Both the position numbers and the translations under genes were made by a program. The notes under the pieces are model-generated. The model saw only the letters and a list, made by a program, of their open reading frames with translations, ran no database searches and had not been told where the DNA came from. From Lachnospiraceae bacterium (GTDB lineage Bacteria; Bacillota; Clostridia; Lachnospirales; Lachnospiraceae), in the NCBI GenBank assembly GCA_017480445.1, contig JAFVAO010000050.1, positions 1 through 37,657 of the forward strand: 37,657 nt of DNA, given 5' to 3'. Positions 8,223-16,564 of the stretch are shown here, piece after piece. Numbering within the stretch: position 1 is the first letter of the stretch; every line of letters starts with the position of its first letter.

Positions 8223-8999
8223 ATGGCGTATGATTATGAGTATTTCAAGCGCGAAATATTTTCTATGACCAAGATTGATCTGAACAGTTACAAGGAAAAG
8301 CAAATGAAGCGCCGCATTGATACCCTGATCACAAAGCATGGGATCAAAGGCTATGACGAATACGTTAAGGCGCTGAAGACGAACACAGAGTACTTTGATG
8401 AGTTTATCAATTATATCACCATCAATGTCTCCGAGTTTTACCGCAATCCGGATCAGTGGAAGCTACTCGATGAGCAGGTGATTCCGGAGTTGATCAAGAA
8501 GTATGGCAAGCGCCTGCGAATCTGGAGCGCTGCGTGTTCCACAGGAGACGAGCCCTATTCATTGGTGATGGCGCTCTCCAAACATATTCCGCTGGATCAG
8601 ATCAAGATCACCGCGACAGATCTGGATAAACAGGTGATTGCCAAGGCGAAGATGGGACTGTACAACAGCAAGAGTATTGCTGCGGTACCGCCTGAATTCA
8701 AGAAAAAGTATTTTACACAGGTGGGGCCTTCCTTTAAGATCGCAGACGAGATCAAGGCCCGCGTAGAGTTCAAGGAACATAACCTGTTAAAAGATGCATA
8801 CTTCTCAGAGTGCAATATGATTGTCTGCCGGAACGTGCTGATTTATTTCACCGAGGAAGCAAAGGACGACGTTTTCCGCAAGTTCTACAAATCCCTGTCG
8901 AAGGGCGGCATACTCTTCATCGGTAGCACAGAGCAGATCATCAACTACAGAGAAATGGGATATGAGAGAAAATCCTCTTTCTTCTACGAGAAACCGTAA
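8223..8999 (+). CDS. cheR: CheR-type protein-glutamate O-methyltransferase
   Basis: The 258-residue protein has a CheR N-terminal helical domain, then INVSEFYRNPDQW, the SAM-binding RIWSAACSTGDEPYSL and CRNVLIYFTEEAKDDVF, all conserved in CheR. These enzymes methylate glutamates of chemoreceptors to set adaptation. No other chemotaxis gene is in the window, so this is an orphan copy at the end of the cmk-ispH-S1 cluster. GAGGG lies just before ATG 8223. A terminator follows at 9015-9046. Confidence 0.9.
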   Translation: MAYDYEYFKREIFSMTKIDLNSYKEKQMKRRIDTLITKHGIKGYDEYVKALKTNTEYFDEFINYITINVSEFYRNPDQWKLLDEQVIPELIKKYGKRLRIWSAACSTGDEPYSLVMALSKHIPLDQIKITATDLDKQVIAKAKMGLYNSKSIAAVPPEFKKKYFTQVGPSFKIADEIKARVEFKEHNLLKDAYFSECNMIVCRNVLIYFTEEAKDDVFRKFYKSLSKGGILFIGSTEQIINYREMGYERKSSFFYEKP

Positions 9000-9014
9000 A
9001 ATTGAGAAACTATT

Positions 9015-9046
9015 AAAAGGAACCGGTTATATAACCGATTCCTTTT
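9015..9046. terminator. Terminator between convergent cheR and the exonuclease gene
   Basis: AAAAGGAAcCGGTTAT pairs with ATAACCGaTTCCTTTT (one mismatch), with T- and A-rich flanks on both sides. It sits between convergent genes and probably works in both directions. Confidence 0.85.
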
Positions 9047-9049
9047 CTT

Positions 9050-10159
9050 TTACCTTGATTTCGCCAACATCCGGAAGATTTCCTCCGCATACCGCGCAAA
9101 AGCAGCGCGATCCTTCTTGAACGCATCCGTCAGCTCGAAATACAATTCCTTGCTCTGATAATCCTGCTTGAAATACGGTGTGAAAGCTCCGCTCCATTGC
9201 GGCAGATAGCTGGAAACCTTGCGAGTGTAACAGTTGGAGGCGGCAGCCTGCGTGCGATGCTCCTTGTCCACAAAAGAAGCCACAGACTTGTGCAGCGCGA
9301 TATCCTCCTCCGGCAGATAATAATAATCCTTATAATTCGCGTAAAAATATTTCAATTCGCCGTCGAATACGGGAACCCGAATCGTGGCCTCGTTGCCTTC
9401 TCCGCGGAAGAAACAATTGTTGGCGGAGAGGGAGACAGGCTTTGGCAATGTGTTCGGCAAAGTGATCGTGATCAAAAGCTCTCTGCGCACATTTCCCTGC
9501 AGATCGCGATAGGAGTTGGCCTGCACCTTTTTCGCCCGAAGAGACGTTGCGTCACTGATCAGGTCACTGTAGGAGAGAATCGGCAGGATGCGCAACATTC
9601 CCTTGAGATCGTCCAGATTATGCAAAAACAGAGAATTCTCTGCAAAATCGCTTGGATTTTTGACATATTCATGGTAGATGCCGATGAGCTCGCCGCCGGA
9701 GAACACATCTTCCCGCTCATATCCCAGGAAGGATTCCAGAGTCTTTTGCTTGCAGTTGGGCAGTGCGAGAAAATCCTTGCAGGGCGCAATGCGCTTATAC
9801 AGATCGACGCCCTGATAGGTCTGCAGTTCGTGCGGGATATTCAGCTGTTCACACTTTTGCATCAAAAACGGCAGATCAAACTGATTGCCGTTATAGTGGA
9901 TCAGACAATCGTAAGGGTCGGCAAACGCCAGAAACGCATCCAACAGATCCTTCTCCTCTGCATAGCTTTCCGCCAGCCATTGGGTGGTTCGCCAGGCACC
10001 CTCCGCGTAATAAGCGCAGCCGATCAGGTACAGATAAGAAGAGTTGGCGGTAAAGCCGGTGGTCTCAATATCCAGTAAAAGGATGGATTCCAGGGGCGCG
10101 ATTTGTCCCAATGGGTAGGACAGGGACAGGTCGGATAATGTATCATGCTTGATTTTCAT
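9050..10159 (-). CDS. Ribonuclease H-like / DnaQ-fold exonuclease (YprB-like)
   Basis: The protein carries SILLLDIETTGFTANSSYLYLIG, the DxE motif of DEDD exonucleases, then a second acidic motif in CLIHYNGNQFDLPFLMQKCE. This matches the YprB-type RNase H-like domain found in Firmicutes. The second half is diverged and resembles nothing I recognise. The frame is open from 10225, but a -10 TATAAT at 10228-10233 puts transcription start near 10221, so a start at 10159 (AGAGG just upstream, 369 residues) or 10171 is more likely. Substrate is unknown; the gene is monocistronic and divergent from rnf. Confidence 0.82.
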   Translation of the reverse strand: MKIKHDTLSDLSLSYPLGQIAPLESILLLDIETTGFTANSSYLYLIGCAYYAEGAWRTTQWLAESYAEEKDLLDAFLAFADPYDCLIHYNGNQFDLPFLMQKCEQLNIPHELQTYQGVDLYKRIAPCKDFLALPNCKQKTLESFLGYEREDVFSGGELIGIYHEYVKNPSDFAENSLFLHNLDDLKGMLRILPILSYSDLISDATSLRAKKVQANSYRDLQGNVRRELLITITLPNTLPKPVSLSANNCFFRGEGNEATIRVPVFDGELKYFYANYKDYYYLPEEDIALHKSVASFVDKEHRTQAAASNCYTRKVSSYLPQWSGAFTPYFKQDYQSKELYFELTDAFKKDRAAFARYAEEIFRMLAKSR

Positions 10160-10227
10160 ATAGCCTCTCATTCCGCCGCCAAGCGCGGCATACAGATCGT
10201 CGAAGGGGGTTTGTCCCCATTGCATTT

Positions 10228-10257
10228 ATTATAGCATAGAATCCAATGCAGCGTAAA
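10228..10257 (-). promoter_or_regulatory. Promoter of the minus-strand exonuclease gene
   Basis: On the minus strand TTTACG (10257-10252) and TATAAT (10233-10228) are 18 bp apart. The position argues that the coding start lies downstream of 10225. Confidence 0.6.
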
Positions 10258-10277
10258 GTTTTTGTATGCATTTTTCG

Positions 10278-10306
10278 TTGTGGAATATAGGGGATTATGG
10301 TAGAAT
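10278..10306 (+). promoter_or_regulatory. Promoter of the rnf operon
   Basis: TTGTGG (10278-10283) and TAGAAT (10301-10306) are 17 bp apart, giving a short leader before rnfC. No operator-like palindrome is evident. Confidence 0.6.
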
Positions 10307-10333
10307 AAAGGCATGTAAGGAAGGGGTATTTTT

Positions 10334-11653
10334 ATGGCAAAATTAACTTTTGTGGGAGGGATCCATCCCTATGACGGAAAGGATCTGTCCAAGGATCGAC
10401 CGATTCGCAATTACGTGCCCAAAGGAGAGATGGTGTATCCGCTGTCGCAGCATATCGGCGCACCCGCGCAGGCGATCGTCGCGAAGGGGGATCGGGTGCT
10501 GGTGGGACAGAAGATCGCGGAGGCCGGCGGATTTGTCTCTGCACCGGTCTATGCGTCCGCGTCCGGCACGGTAAAAGGGATTGAGCCGCGGCGCGTGGCG
10601 TCCGGTGACCTGGTGATGAGTATCCTCGTGGACAACGACGAATTGTTTGAGGAGGTGAAGATACCGCAGCCGAAAGCTGTTGACGAAATGACGGGGGAGG
10701 AGATCCTTGCGGCGATCCGTGAGGCCGGCATTGTGGGTATGGGCGGCGCAGGTTTCCCGACGCATGTCAAGCTCGCGCCCAAGGAGCCGGACAAAATTGA
10801 TTATGTCATCGCAAACTGTGCGGAGTGTGAACCGTATCTGACCAGCGATTATAGACGAATGTTGGAGGAGTCGGAGCGCCTGGTGGACGGCATGCGGGTG
10901 ATCCTGCGCCTGTTTCCCAATGCGCGGGGTGTGTTTGCGGTGGAGGACAATAAGCCCGATTGCATTGCTTTGCTGCGTAAGCTGACGGCGGGAGAGAGCC
11001 GGATCAGTGTGAAGGCACTCGTGACCAAATATCCGCAGGGCGGCGAGCGCTCCCTGATCTATGCGGTGACAGGGCGGAAGATCAATTCCAAAATGCTGCC
11101 GGCGGATGTGGGCTGTGTGGTCAATAACGTGGATACAATGGTGGCTGTGGGCCGCGCGGTACTGGAGGGAAGGCCCCTGCTCGAGCGCATCGTGACGCTC
11201 ACCGGAGACGCCATGCAGGAGCCCTGCAATTATCGCGTGCGGATCGGCACAGATTATCAGGAGCTGCTGGAGGCCGCCGGCGGTTTTCGGGGAACGCCTG
11301 AGAAAGTGATCTGCGGTGGGCCGATGATGGGCAATGCGCTGTTTGATCTGCATATTCCGGTGACGAAGACATCCACTGCACTGCTGGCATTTTCCAAAGA
11401 TGCCGTCGCGGCCATGGAGCCCGGTCCCTGCATCAAGTGCGGGCGCTGTCTGGAGGTGTGTCCCGGGCGGATTCAGCCCTGTGTCGTGGCAACCTGCGCA
11501 GAGCATTTTGACGAGGAAGCGTTTGAGCGAAACGGCGGCATGGAATGTTGCGAGTGCGGCTGCTGCAGCTATATCTGTCCGGCGGGCAGGCATCTGACCC
11601 AGAGCATTAAATCCATGCGTAAAATATTACTTGCAAAAAAGAGAAAGAAGTAG
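10334..11653 (+). CDS. rnfC: Rnf complex subunit C (ferredoxin:NAD+ oxidoreductase)
   Basis: The 439-residue protein has an N-terminal RnfC barrel/SLBB-like region, the GGAGFPTHVKL motif near residue 138 and ANCAECEPYLTSD. At the C-terminus are two [4Fe-4S] motifs: CIKCGRCLEVCPGRIQP and CCECGCCSYICPAGR. It is the soluble NADH-side subunit. AAGGAAGGGG at 10317-10326 supports the start. First gene of rnfCDGEAB; the complex oxidises ferredoxin, reduces NAD+ and exports Na+ or H+. Confidence 0.97.
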   Translation: MAKLTFVGGIHPYDGKDLSKDRPIRNYVPKGEMVYPLSQHIGAPAQAIVAKGDRVLVGQKIAEAGGFVSAPVYASASGTVKGIEPRRVASGDLVMSILVDNDELFEEVKIPQPKAVDEMTGEEILAAIREAGIVGMGGAGFPTHVKLAPKEPDKIDYVIANCAECEPYLTSDYRRMLEESERLVDGMRVILRLFPNARGVFAVEDNKPDCIALLRKLTAGESRISVKALVTKYPQGGERSLIYAVTGRKINSKMLPADVGCVVNNVDTMVAVGRAVLEGRPLLERIVTLTGDAMQEPCNYRVRIGTDYQELLEAAGGFRGTPEKVICGGPMMGNALFDLHIPVTKTSTALLAFSKDAVAAMEPGPCIKCGRCLEVCPGRIQPCVVATCAEHFDEEAFERNGGMECCECGCCSYICPAGRHLTQSIKSMRKILLAKKRKK

Positions 11654-11668
11654 GGGGATACATACGGC

Positions 11669-12646
11669 ATGAGCGAAGAAAAAAGAGTGTGGAATGTTTC
11701 ATCTAATCCCCATATCCGATCCGGCATGCGGACGAGGAGTATCATGTTGTTGGTGATCCTGTCGCTTATGCCTGCCTGCGGGGTCGGCATATACAATTTT
11801 GGCCCCAGAGCGCTGGCGGTGATCGGCGTGACGGTTGCGGCGGCCGTGCTGACGGAAGGCATATACGGTTGGTGCCGCCATAAGGTGACTGTCGGGGATT
11901 GTTCGGCTGTGGTGACGGGGCTGTTGCTTGCCCTGAATCTGCCGGTCGGCTTGCCGCTGTGGATGGCGGCGCTGGGCGCAGTATTTGCCATCCTGGTGGT
12001 CAAGCTGCTGTTCGGCGGATTGGGACAGAATTTTATGAATCCGGCGCTGGCGGGACGCTGCCTTTTGCTGATCTCGTTTCCCAAGCAGATGGCGGATTTT
12101 ACGACCAAGGCATTTCAACTGGGATCGGTTACGTGGGACGCGTACACCGGGGCGACGCCGCTTGCGGCCCTCAAGGCAGGAGAGACGGTGAACGTGCTTG
12201 ACATGATCGTGGGGCGCACAGCGGGGACTATCGGTGAGACCTCAGTGATCGCGCTGGTCGTGGGCGCCTGCCTTCTGATTCTGTGCGGCGTGATCGATCT
12301 GCGGATTCCGGGCAGTTATATTCTGACCTTTGTGCTGTTTGTGGGGCTCTTCGGCGGCAAAGGGTTTGATCCTTACTATCTCTCCGCTCAGCTTGCGGGC
12401 GGCGGCCTTATGTTGGGCGCGTTCTTCATGGCGACTGACTATGTGACCCGACCGATCACGGTGAAGGGACAATATTTGTTTGGTATCTTCCTCGGGATCA
12501 TGACCGGCATTTTCCGCCTGTTCGGACCCGGCGCGGAGGGCGTCTCCTACGCCATCATCCTGGGCAATCTTCTGGTGCCTTTGATCGAAAAAGTCACGGC
12601 ACCGACGCCTTTTGGCTACGAGAAAGGAGGCGGTAAGGATGCATAA
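11669..12646 (+). CDS. rnfD: Rnf complex subunit D
   Basis: A 325-residue polytopic membrane protein of the RnfD/NqrB family. The TGATP motif near residue 163 contains the Thr expected to carry covalent FMN. The end, including the TAA stop, overlaps rnfG by 8 nt (ATGCATAA), so translation is probably coupled. A GGGGGA run precedes the start. With RnfG it forms the membrane electron path. Confidence 0.96.
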   Translation: MSEEKRVWNVSSNPHIRSGMRTRSIMLLVILSLMPACGVGIYNFGPRALAVIGVTVAAAVLTEGIYGWCRHKVTVGDCSAVVTGLLLALNLPVGLPLWMAALGAVFAILVVKLLFGGLGQNFMNPALAGRCLLLISFPKQMADFTTKAFQLGSVTWDAYTGATPLAALKAGETVNVLDMIVGRTAGTIGETSVIALVVGACLLILCGVIDLRIPGSYILTFVLFVGLFGGKGFDPYYLSAQLAGGGLMLGAFFMATDYVTRPITVKGQYLFGIFLGIMTGIFRLFGPGAEGVSYAIILGNLLVPLIEKVTAPTPFGYEKGGGKDA

Positions 12647-13283
12647 CGAAGAGAAAAAATCCGGCATCGGACAGATGCTTGCCGAGGCGGGGATCTTATT
12701 TGCGATCACCCTGCTCTCCGGTATTTTGCTGGGATATGTATATGAGTTGACCAAGGAGCCCATCCGGGTGCAGAGGGAAAATGCGATTCAGGAGGCCTGC
12801 AGACAGGTGCTTCCCGAGGCGGCGCAGGCGGGCGCGGAATTTCGGATCATTGATTACACGCCCACAGAGGCACAGGAGCGGCAGCTTGCACAGAACGGCG
12901 TGCGGATCGGCACTGTTTACGAGGCGGTTGCCGGAGACGGCAGTGTGACGGGATATGTGGTGGAATCCACCTCTTCCCAGGGGTACGGCGGCAAGATTGT
13001 CCTCTACGTCGGCGTGTCGTCGGACGGACAGATTGGCGGCGTGTCTGTTTTGGAGATCTCTGAGACAGCGGGGCTGGGGATGGAGGCGCCCAATGTGCTG
13101 ATGCCGCAGTTTGCGGGCAGGATGGCGCAGAACTTTACCTATACCAAGTCCGGCAGTACCTCCGAGGCGGAGGTGGATGCCATCAGCGGTGCGACCATTA
13201 CCACCAAGGCGGTGGTCAACGCTGTAAACGGCGCTGTCATGACGGCACAGCAATGGATGCAGGGAGGTGGCACGAATGAGTAA
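12639..13283 (+). CDS. rnfG: Rnf complex subunit G
   Basis: The 214-residue protein has one N-terminal membrane segment (about residues 12-34) and an extracytoplasmic FMN-binding domain. The covalent attachment motif SGATITT has its Thr near residue 186. ATG 12639 is preferred over the in-frame TTG at 12612 because AGAAAGGAGG (12621-12630) is spaced for the ATG. It overlaps rnfD and rnfE by 8 nt each. Confidence 0.95.
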   Translation: MHNEEKKSGIGQMLAEAGILFAITLLSGILLGYVYELTKEPIRVQRENAIQEACRQVLPEAAQAGAEFRIIDYTPTEAQERQLAQNGVRIGTVYEAVAGDGSVTGYVVESTSSQGYGGKIVLYVGVSSDGQIGGVSVLEISETAGLGMEAPNVLMPQFAGRMAQNFTYTKSGSTSEAEVDAISGATITTKAVVNAVNGAVMTAQQWMQGGGTNE

Positions 13284-14037
13284 ATTCAGAGAAGACACTC
13301 CTGTAGAACGGATGTATAACGGTATTTTGAAAGAAAATCCCACGCTCGTGCTGATGCTGGGCATGTGTCCCACGCTGGCGGTCACGACCTCCGCAGTCAA
13401 CGGTCTGGGTATGGGGCTTGCCACGACGGCGGTGCTGATGATGAGCAATATGTTTATCTCTATGCTGTGCAAGGTGATTCCGAATCGTGTGCGCATACCG
13501 GCGTTTATCGTGATCATTGCCACATTTGTGACCATTGTGCAGCTGTTGCTGGAAGCGTACATTCCCTTTTTGAACCAGGCGCTCGGCATGTACATTCCGC
13601 TGATCGTGGTCAACTGTATCATTCTGGGAAGAGCGGAGAGCTACGCGTATTCCCACAAGGTCATCGCATCCTTTTTTGACGGTCTGGGTATGGGGCTTGG
13701 TTTCACCGTTTCCCTGACGATCATGGGTGCGCTGCGGGAGGCGTTGGGCGCCGGCAAGATTTTCGGCTATGCGATTCTGCCGGGGATCTATACGCCCATC
13801 AGTATCTTTGCACTGGCACCGGGCGCGTTTTTCGTGCTGGCTGCACTGGCAGCGTTGCGCAAGGCGATCTGGATGCGGAAACCGCGCAAGCGTCCACTGC
13901 CGGAAGGCTGCGGAGCGGACTGTGCGACCTGTGGGATCAGCGGTTGTGTCGGGCAGAGCGCCCATTCATCGAATGTTGTAAAGCAGTCCGCTGAGAAAGC
14001 GCAAGGCATTATTTCGGATCATAAGGAGGGCAAATAA
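13276..14037 (+). CDS. rnfE: Rnf complex subunit E
   Basis: The 253-residue membrane protein of the RnfA/RnfE (NqrD/E) family has the LVLMLGMCPTLAVTTSAVNG motif. RnfE and RnfA together bind an intramembrane [2Fe-2S] centre through conserved cysteines. The C-terminal tail carries four extra cysteines (CGADCATCGISGC), which may be an additional metal-binding extension. ATG 13276 is preferred over GTG 13267 because GGGAGGTGG ends just before it. Confidence 0.95.
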   Translation: MSKFREDTPVERMYNGILKENPTLVLMLGMCPTLAVTTSAVNGLGMGLATTAVLMMSNMFISMLCKVIPNRVRIPAFIVIIATFVTIVQLLLEAYIPFLNQALGMYIPLIVVNCIILGRAESYAYSHKVIASFFDGLGMGLGFTVSLTIMGALREALGAGKIFGYAILPGIYTPISIFALAPGAFFVLAALAALRKAIWMRKPRKRPLPEGCGADCATCGISGCVGQSAHSSNVVKQSAEKAQGIISDHKEGK

Positions 14038-14058
14038 ATGGACAGTGTAAAAGAGTGA

Positions 14059-14622
14059 TTGGTCATTTTGGTCGCCTCCTCGCTGGTGAACAATGTGGTG
14101 TTGAGTCAGTTTCTGGGACTGTGTCCTTTCCTTGGCGTGTCGAAAAAGATCAAGACCGCGGCGGGAATGGGCGCGGCGGTGATCTTTGTCATCACCCTGG
14201 CCAGCGCAGTGGCCAGCGTGATCTACCGGTTTGTGCTGGTGAAGCTCGGGATGGAGTTCTTGCAGACGATCGTCTTTATCCTGGTGATTGCGGCGCTGGT
14301 ACAGTTTGTGGAAATGTTTTTGCGCAAATGCATGCATATGCTCTATGAGGCGCTGGGCGTCTATCTGCCGCTCATCACCACCAACTGCGCCGTGTTGGGC
14401 GTGGCGCTGACCAATGTACAGAAGGAGTACGGAATTCTGGCCGGTGTGTTGAACGGATTCGGCACGGCGGTCGGCTTTACCATATCCATCGTGATCCTGG
14501 CGGGATTGCGTGAAAAGATGGAATACAACGACTTTCCGGAGAGCTTTCGCGGGATGCCTTCCGTGCTGCTGACGGCAGGGTTGATGGCGATCGCGTTCTG
14601 CGGATTTTCCGGACTTTTGTAA
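14059..14622 (+). CDS. rnfA: Rnf complex subunit A, with an in-frame TGA after the expected ATG
   Basis: The body is a normal RnfA: SLVNNVVLSQFLGLCPFLGVSKK, six membrane segments and about 187 residues. The expected start is ATG 14038, preceded by AAGGAGGG, but its frame reads MDSVKE then TGA (14056-14058) before LVILVASSLVNN. With the TGA replaced by a sense codon, the N-terminus would look like ordinary RnfA proteins. As it stands, translation must restart at TTG 14059, directly after the stop, or the TGA is read through, or it is a mutation or sequencing error. The next ATG would lose essential conserved residues. The neighbouring rnf genes are intact. Confidence 0.85.
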   Translation: MVILVASSLVNNVVLSQFLGLCPFLGVSKKIKTAAGMGAAVIFVITLASAVASVIYRFVLVKLGMEFLQTIVFILVIAALVQFVEMFLRKCMHMLYEALGVYLPLITTNCAVLGVALTNVQKEYGILAGVLNGFGTAVGFTISIVILAGLREKMEYNDFPESFRGMPSVLLTAGLMAIAFCGFSGLL

Positions 14623-14638
14623 GGTGGGGGTGGCGAGT

Positions 14639-15436
14639 ATGGAAATGACGGGAATCATCACAGCGGCGGCGGTCGTTGGGATTGTCGGTATTTTTGTAGG
14701 ACTGTTTTTGGGCATTGCCGGACTGAAATTTCGGGTGGACACGGATCCGCGCGAGGAGGCGGTGCTCGGCGCGCTGCCCGGCAATAATTGCGGTGGCTGC
14801 GGCTATGCCGGCTGTTCTGGTCTGGCGGCTGCGATCGCCAAGGGGGAGGCGCGCGTGGATGCCTGTCCTGTGGGCGGCGAGCCGGTGGGCAGACAGATTG
14901 CGGAGATCATGGGCGTGGAGGCCGGATCTGCGCGCAGAATGGTCGCTTTTGTACACTGTCAGGGCGACTGTGAGAAAGCAGGGGCCGATTACAGCTACAG
15001 CGGTGAGCAGGATTGCCGCATGATGGCGTTTGTGCCGGGTGGCGGTCCCAAATCCTGTAACGGCGGTTGCATGGGATATGGCAGCTGTGTGAAGGAATGT
15101 CCCTTTGACGCCATCGCTGTTGTGCGGGGCGTGGCAGTGGTAGACCGGGAGAAATGCAAGGCGTGCAGCAAATGTGTGGCTGTGTGCCCGAAGCATTTGA
15201 TCTCGCTGATGCCGTATGACGCGGGCACCGTGGTGGCCTGCCAATCGACGGACAAGGGGCCGGTGACGATGAAGGCCTGTCAGACCGGCTGTATCGGCTG
15301 CGGGATCTGTGTGAAAAATTGTGCGGCGGAGGCGGTGCGCGTAGAGAATTTTCATGCGGTGATCGATCAGGATAAATGCACCGGATGTGGTACCTGCGTG
15401 GAGAAATGCCCGAAGAAAGCGATTATTGCGTTGTAG
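14639..15436 (+). CDS. rnfB: Rnf complex subunit B
   Basis: The 265-residue protein has an N-terminal membrane helix. A four-cysteine Fe-S domain follows (LPGNNCGGCGYAGCSGLA, with a fourth Cys at DACPVGG), and then three ferredoxin-like clusters: CMGYGSCVKECP plus CKACSKCVAVCP, CQTGCIGCGICVKNC and CTGCGTCVEKCPKK. It is the ferredoxin-accepting subunit. ATG 14639 is preferred over GTG 14624 because AAGGTGGGGG precedes it. Last gene of the operon; the lysozyme-like gene follows closely with no terminator. Confidence 0.96.
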   Translation: MEMTGIITAAAVVGIVGIFVGLFLGIAGLKFRVDTDPREEAVLGALPGNNCGGCGYAGCSGLAAAIAKGEARVDACPVGGEPVGRQIAEIMGVEAGSARRMVAFVHCQGDCEKAGADYSYSGEQDCRMMAFVPGGGPKSCNGGCMGYGSCVKECPFDAIAVVRGVAVVDREKCKACSKCVAVCPKHLISLMPYDAGTVVACQSTDKGPVTMKACQTGCIGCGICVKNCAAEAVRVENFHAVIDQDKCTGCGTCVEKCPKKAIIAL

Positions 15437-15451
15437 GAGGAAATGGGAAAC

Positions 15452-16564
15452 ATGCGATTGCCCGAGGATGATTTTGACGAATATGGCAGTGGGATGACGC
15501 CGACTGTGGTCTCCGCCATTCTGGCGGTGACGCTGTTTGTGGGAGTGATTCTGGTGGTCGTACTGATGATGAATGACAACCGAAACCCTGCCGCATCGGG
15601 CAGCCATGCGCAGCAGACGTCGGAGGCCGCACAGAGTACCGCGCAATATCCGGACGCGGATGAGCTGGTGTCCGGTAAGAAGCTGACGCCGGATGATCTG
15701 GATTTCTGGGATAAATATCCGGAGAAAAAGGAAGAAGAGAGTGAGCCATCCACGGAAGAAGCCTCCAAGGAAGTGGAGATTATCGAGGAGAACGATCCGG
15801 CGACGGACGGGAAACACACCCTCGTGATCAACCGGCAGGGCAAGGAGGAATGGGTGCTGATCAGCCCCTATCTGCCGAAGAACGACTATGATTTCACCAG
15901 ACTGGTCTGCCAGTCGGATCTGATGCAGTATTATGTGGACGGCAAGCGCGTGTCCTACGTGGGGGCGGACATCTCCAAATACCAGGATTACATTGATTTT
16001 GTAAAATTAAAAAAAGCCGGCATCCAGTTCGTGATGATCCGCGTGGGTGCCCGAGGCTACGGTACCGGGCAGCTGGTGACGGATGATTATTTCCAGGAGA
16101 ATATCAAGCGGGCCACGGATGCGGGGCTGCAGGTCGGCGTTTATTTTTCCTCGCAGGCCATCACTGTGGAAGAGGCACAGGAGGAGGCACAGATGGTCAT
16201 CGAGGCAGTCGGCGATTACAAGCTGACCTATCCGGTGGCGTTTGACATGAGTTTTGTCGAGAATGATACGGCGCGGATCGAGACACTCACCCGCGCGGAG
16301 AAGACCGAGATCACCAAGGCATTTCTGGACGCGGTGGCGGCGGAAGGCTTCAAGACCATGATCTACGGGAACAAGGAGTGGCTGATCAAAGAGATTGATA
16401 TGTCCAAGCTGACTGCCTATGATATCTGGCTCTCCCAGATCCAAGATGTGCCGGACTATCCGTACCGCTTTGCCATGTGGCAGTATTCCGCTTCGGGAGA
16501 GGTGGACGGGATCGCGGGATATGCGAACCTGAATATCAGTTTTATCGACTATTCGGAGAAATGA
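15452..16564 (+). CDS. Membrane-anchored GH25 lysozyme-like protein with altered active site
   Basis: From ATG 15452 the protein has 370 residues: a short cytoplasmic N-terminus, one membrane helix (about 17-40), an acidic low-complexity linker (about 45-120) and a GH25 fold (about 168-370). The first catalytic Asp is present (GADISKY, D173). In the usual DxE motif the sequence is YPVAFDMSF, with Ser267 where the catalytic Glu is expected. GH25 enzymes cut peptidoglycan; this one may be weak, inactive or a binding protein. AGGAGG at 15435-15440 fits 15452 better than ATG 15443. The 3' end overlaps the convergent minus-strand gene by 16 bp. Confidence 0.85.
   Translation: MRLPEDDFDEYGSGMTPTVVSAILAVTLFVGVILVVVLMMNDNRNPAASGSHAQQTSEAAQSTAQYPDADELVSGKKLTPDDLDFWDKYPEKKEEESEPSTEEASKEVEIIEENDPATDGKHTLVINRQGKEEWVLISPYLPKNDYDFTRLVCQSDLMQYYVDGKRVSYVGADISKYQDYIDFVKLKKAGIQFVMIRVGARGYGTGQLVTDDYFQENIKRATDAGLQVGVYFSSQAITVEEAQEEAQMVIEAVGDYKLTYPVAFDMSFVENDTARIETLTRAEKTEITKAFLDAVAAEGFKTMIYGNKEWLIKEIDMSKLTAYDIWLSQIQDVPDYPYRFAMWQYSASGEVDGIAGYANLNISFIDYSEK

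Noticed and set aside
10343-11593. Minus-strand open frame of 416 codons opposite rnfC
   Set aside because: His/Gln-rich low-quality translation with no motif; rnfC on the plus strand has clear Fe-S motifs.
14056-14058. Selenocysteine codon in rnfA
   Set aside because: RnfA has no Cys or Sec at this N-terminal position, and no SECIS-like hairpin is evident just after the TGA.
14477-15817. Minus-strand open frame of 446 codons opposite rnfA/rnfB
   Set aside because: Spans three genes in antisense, is rich in Arg and His, and has no domain signature.
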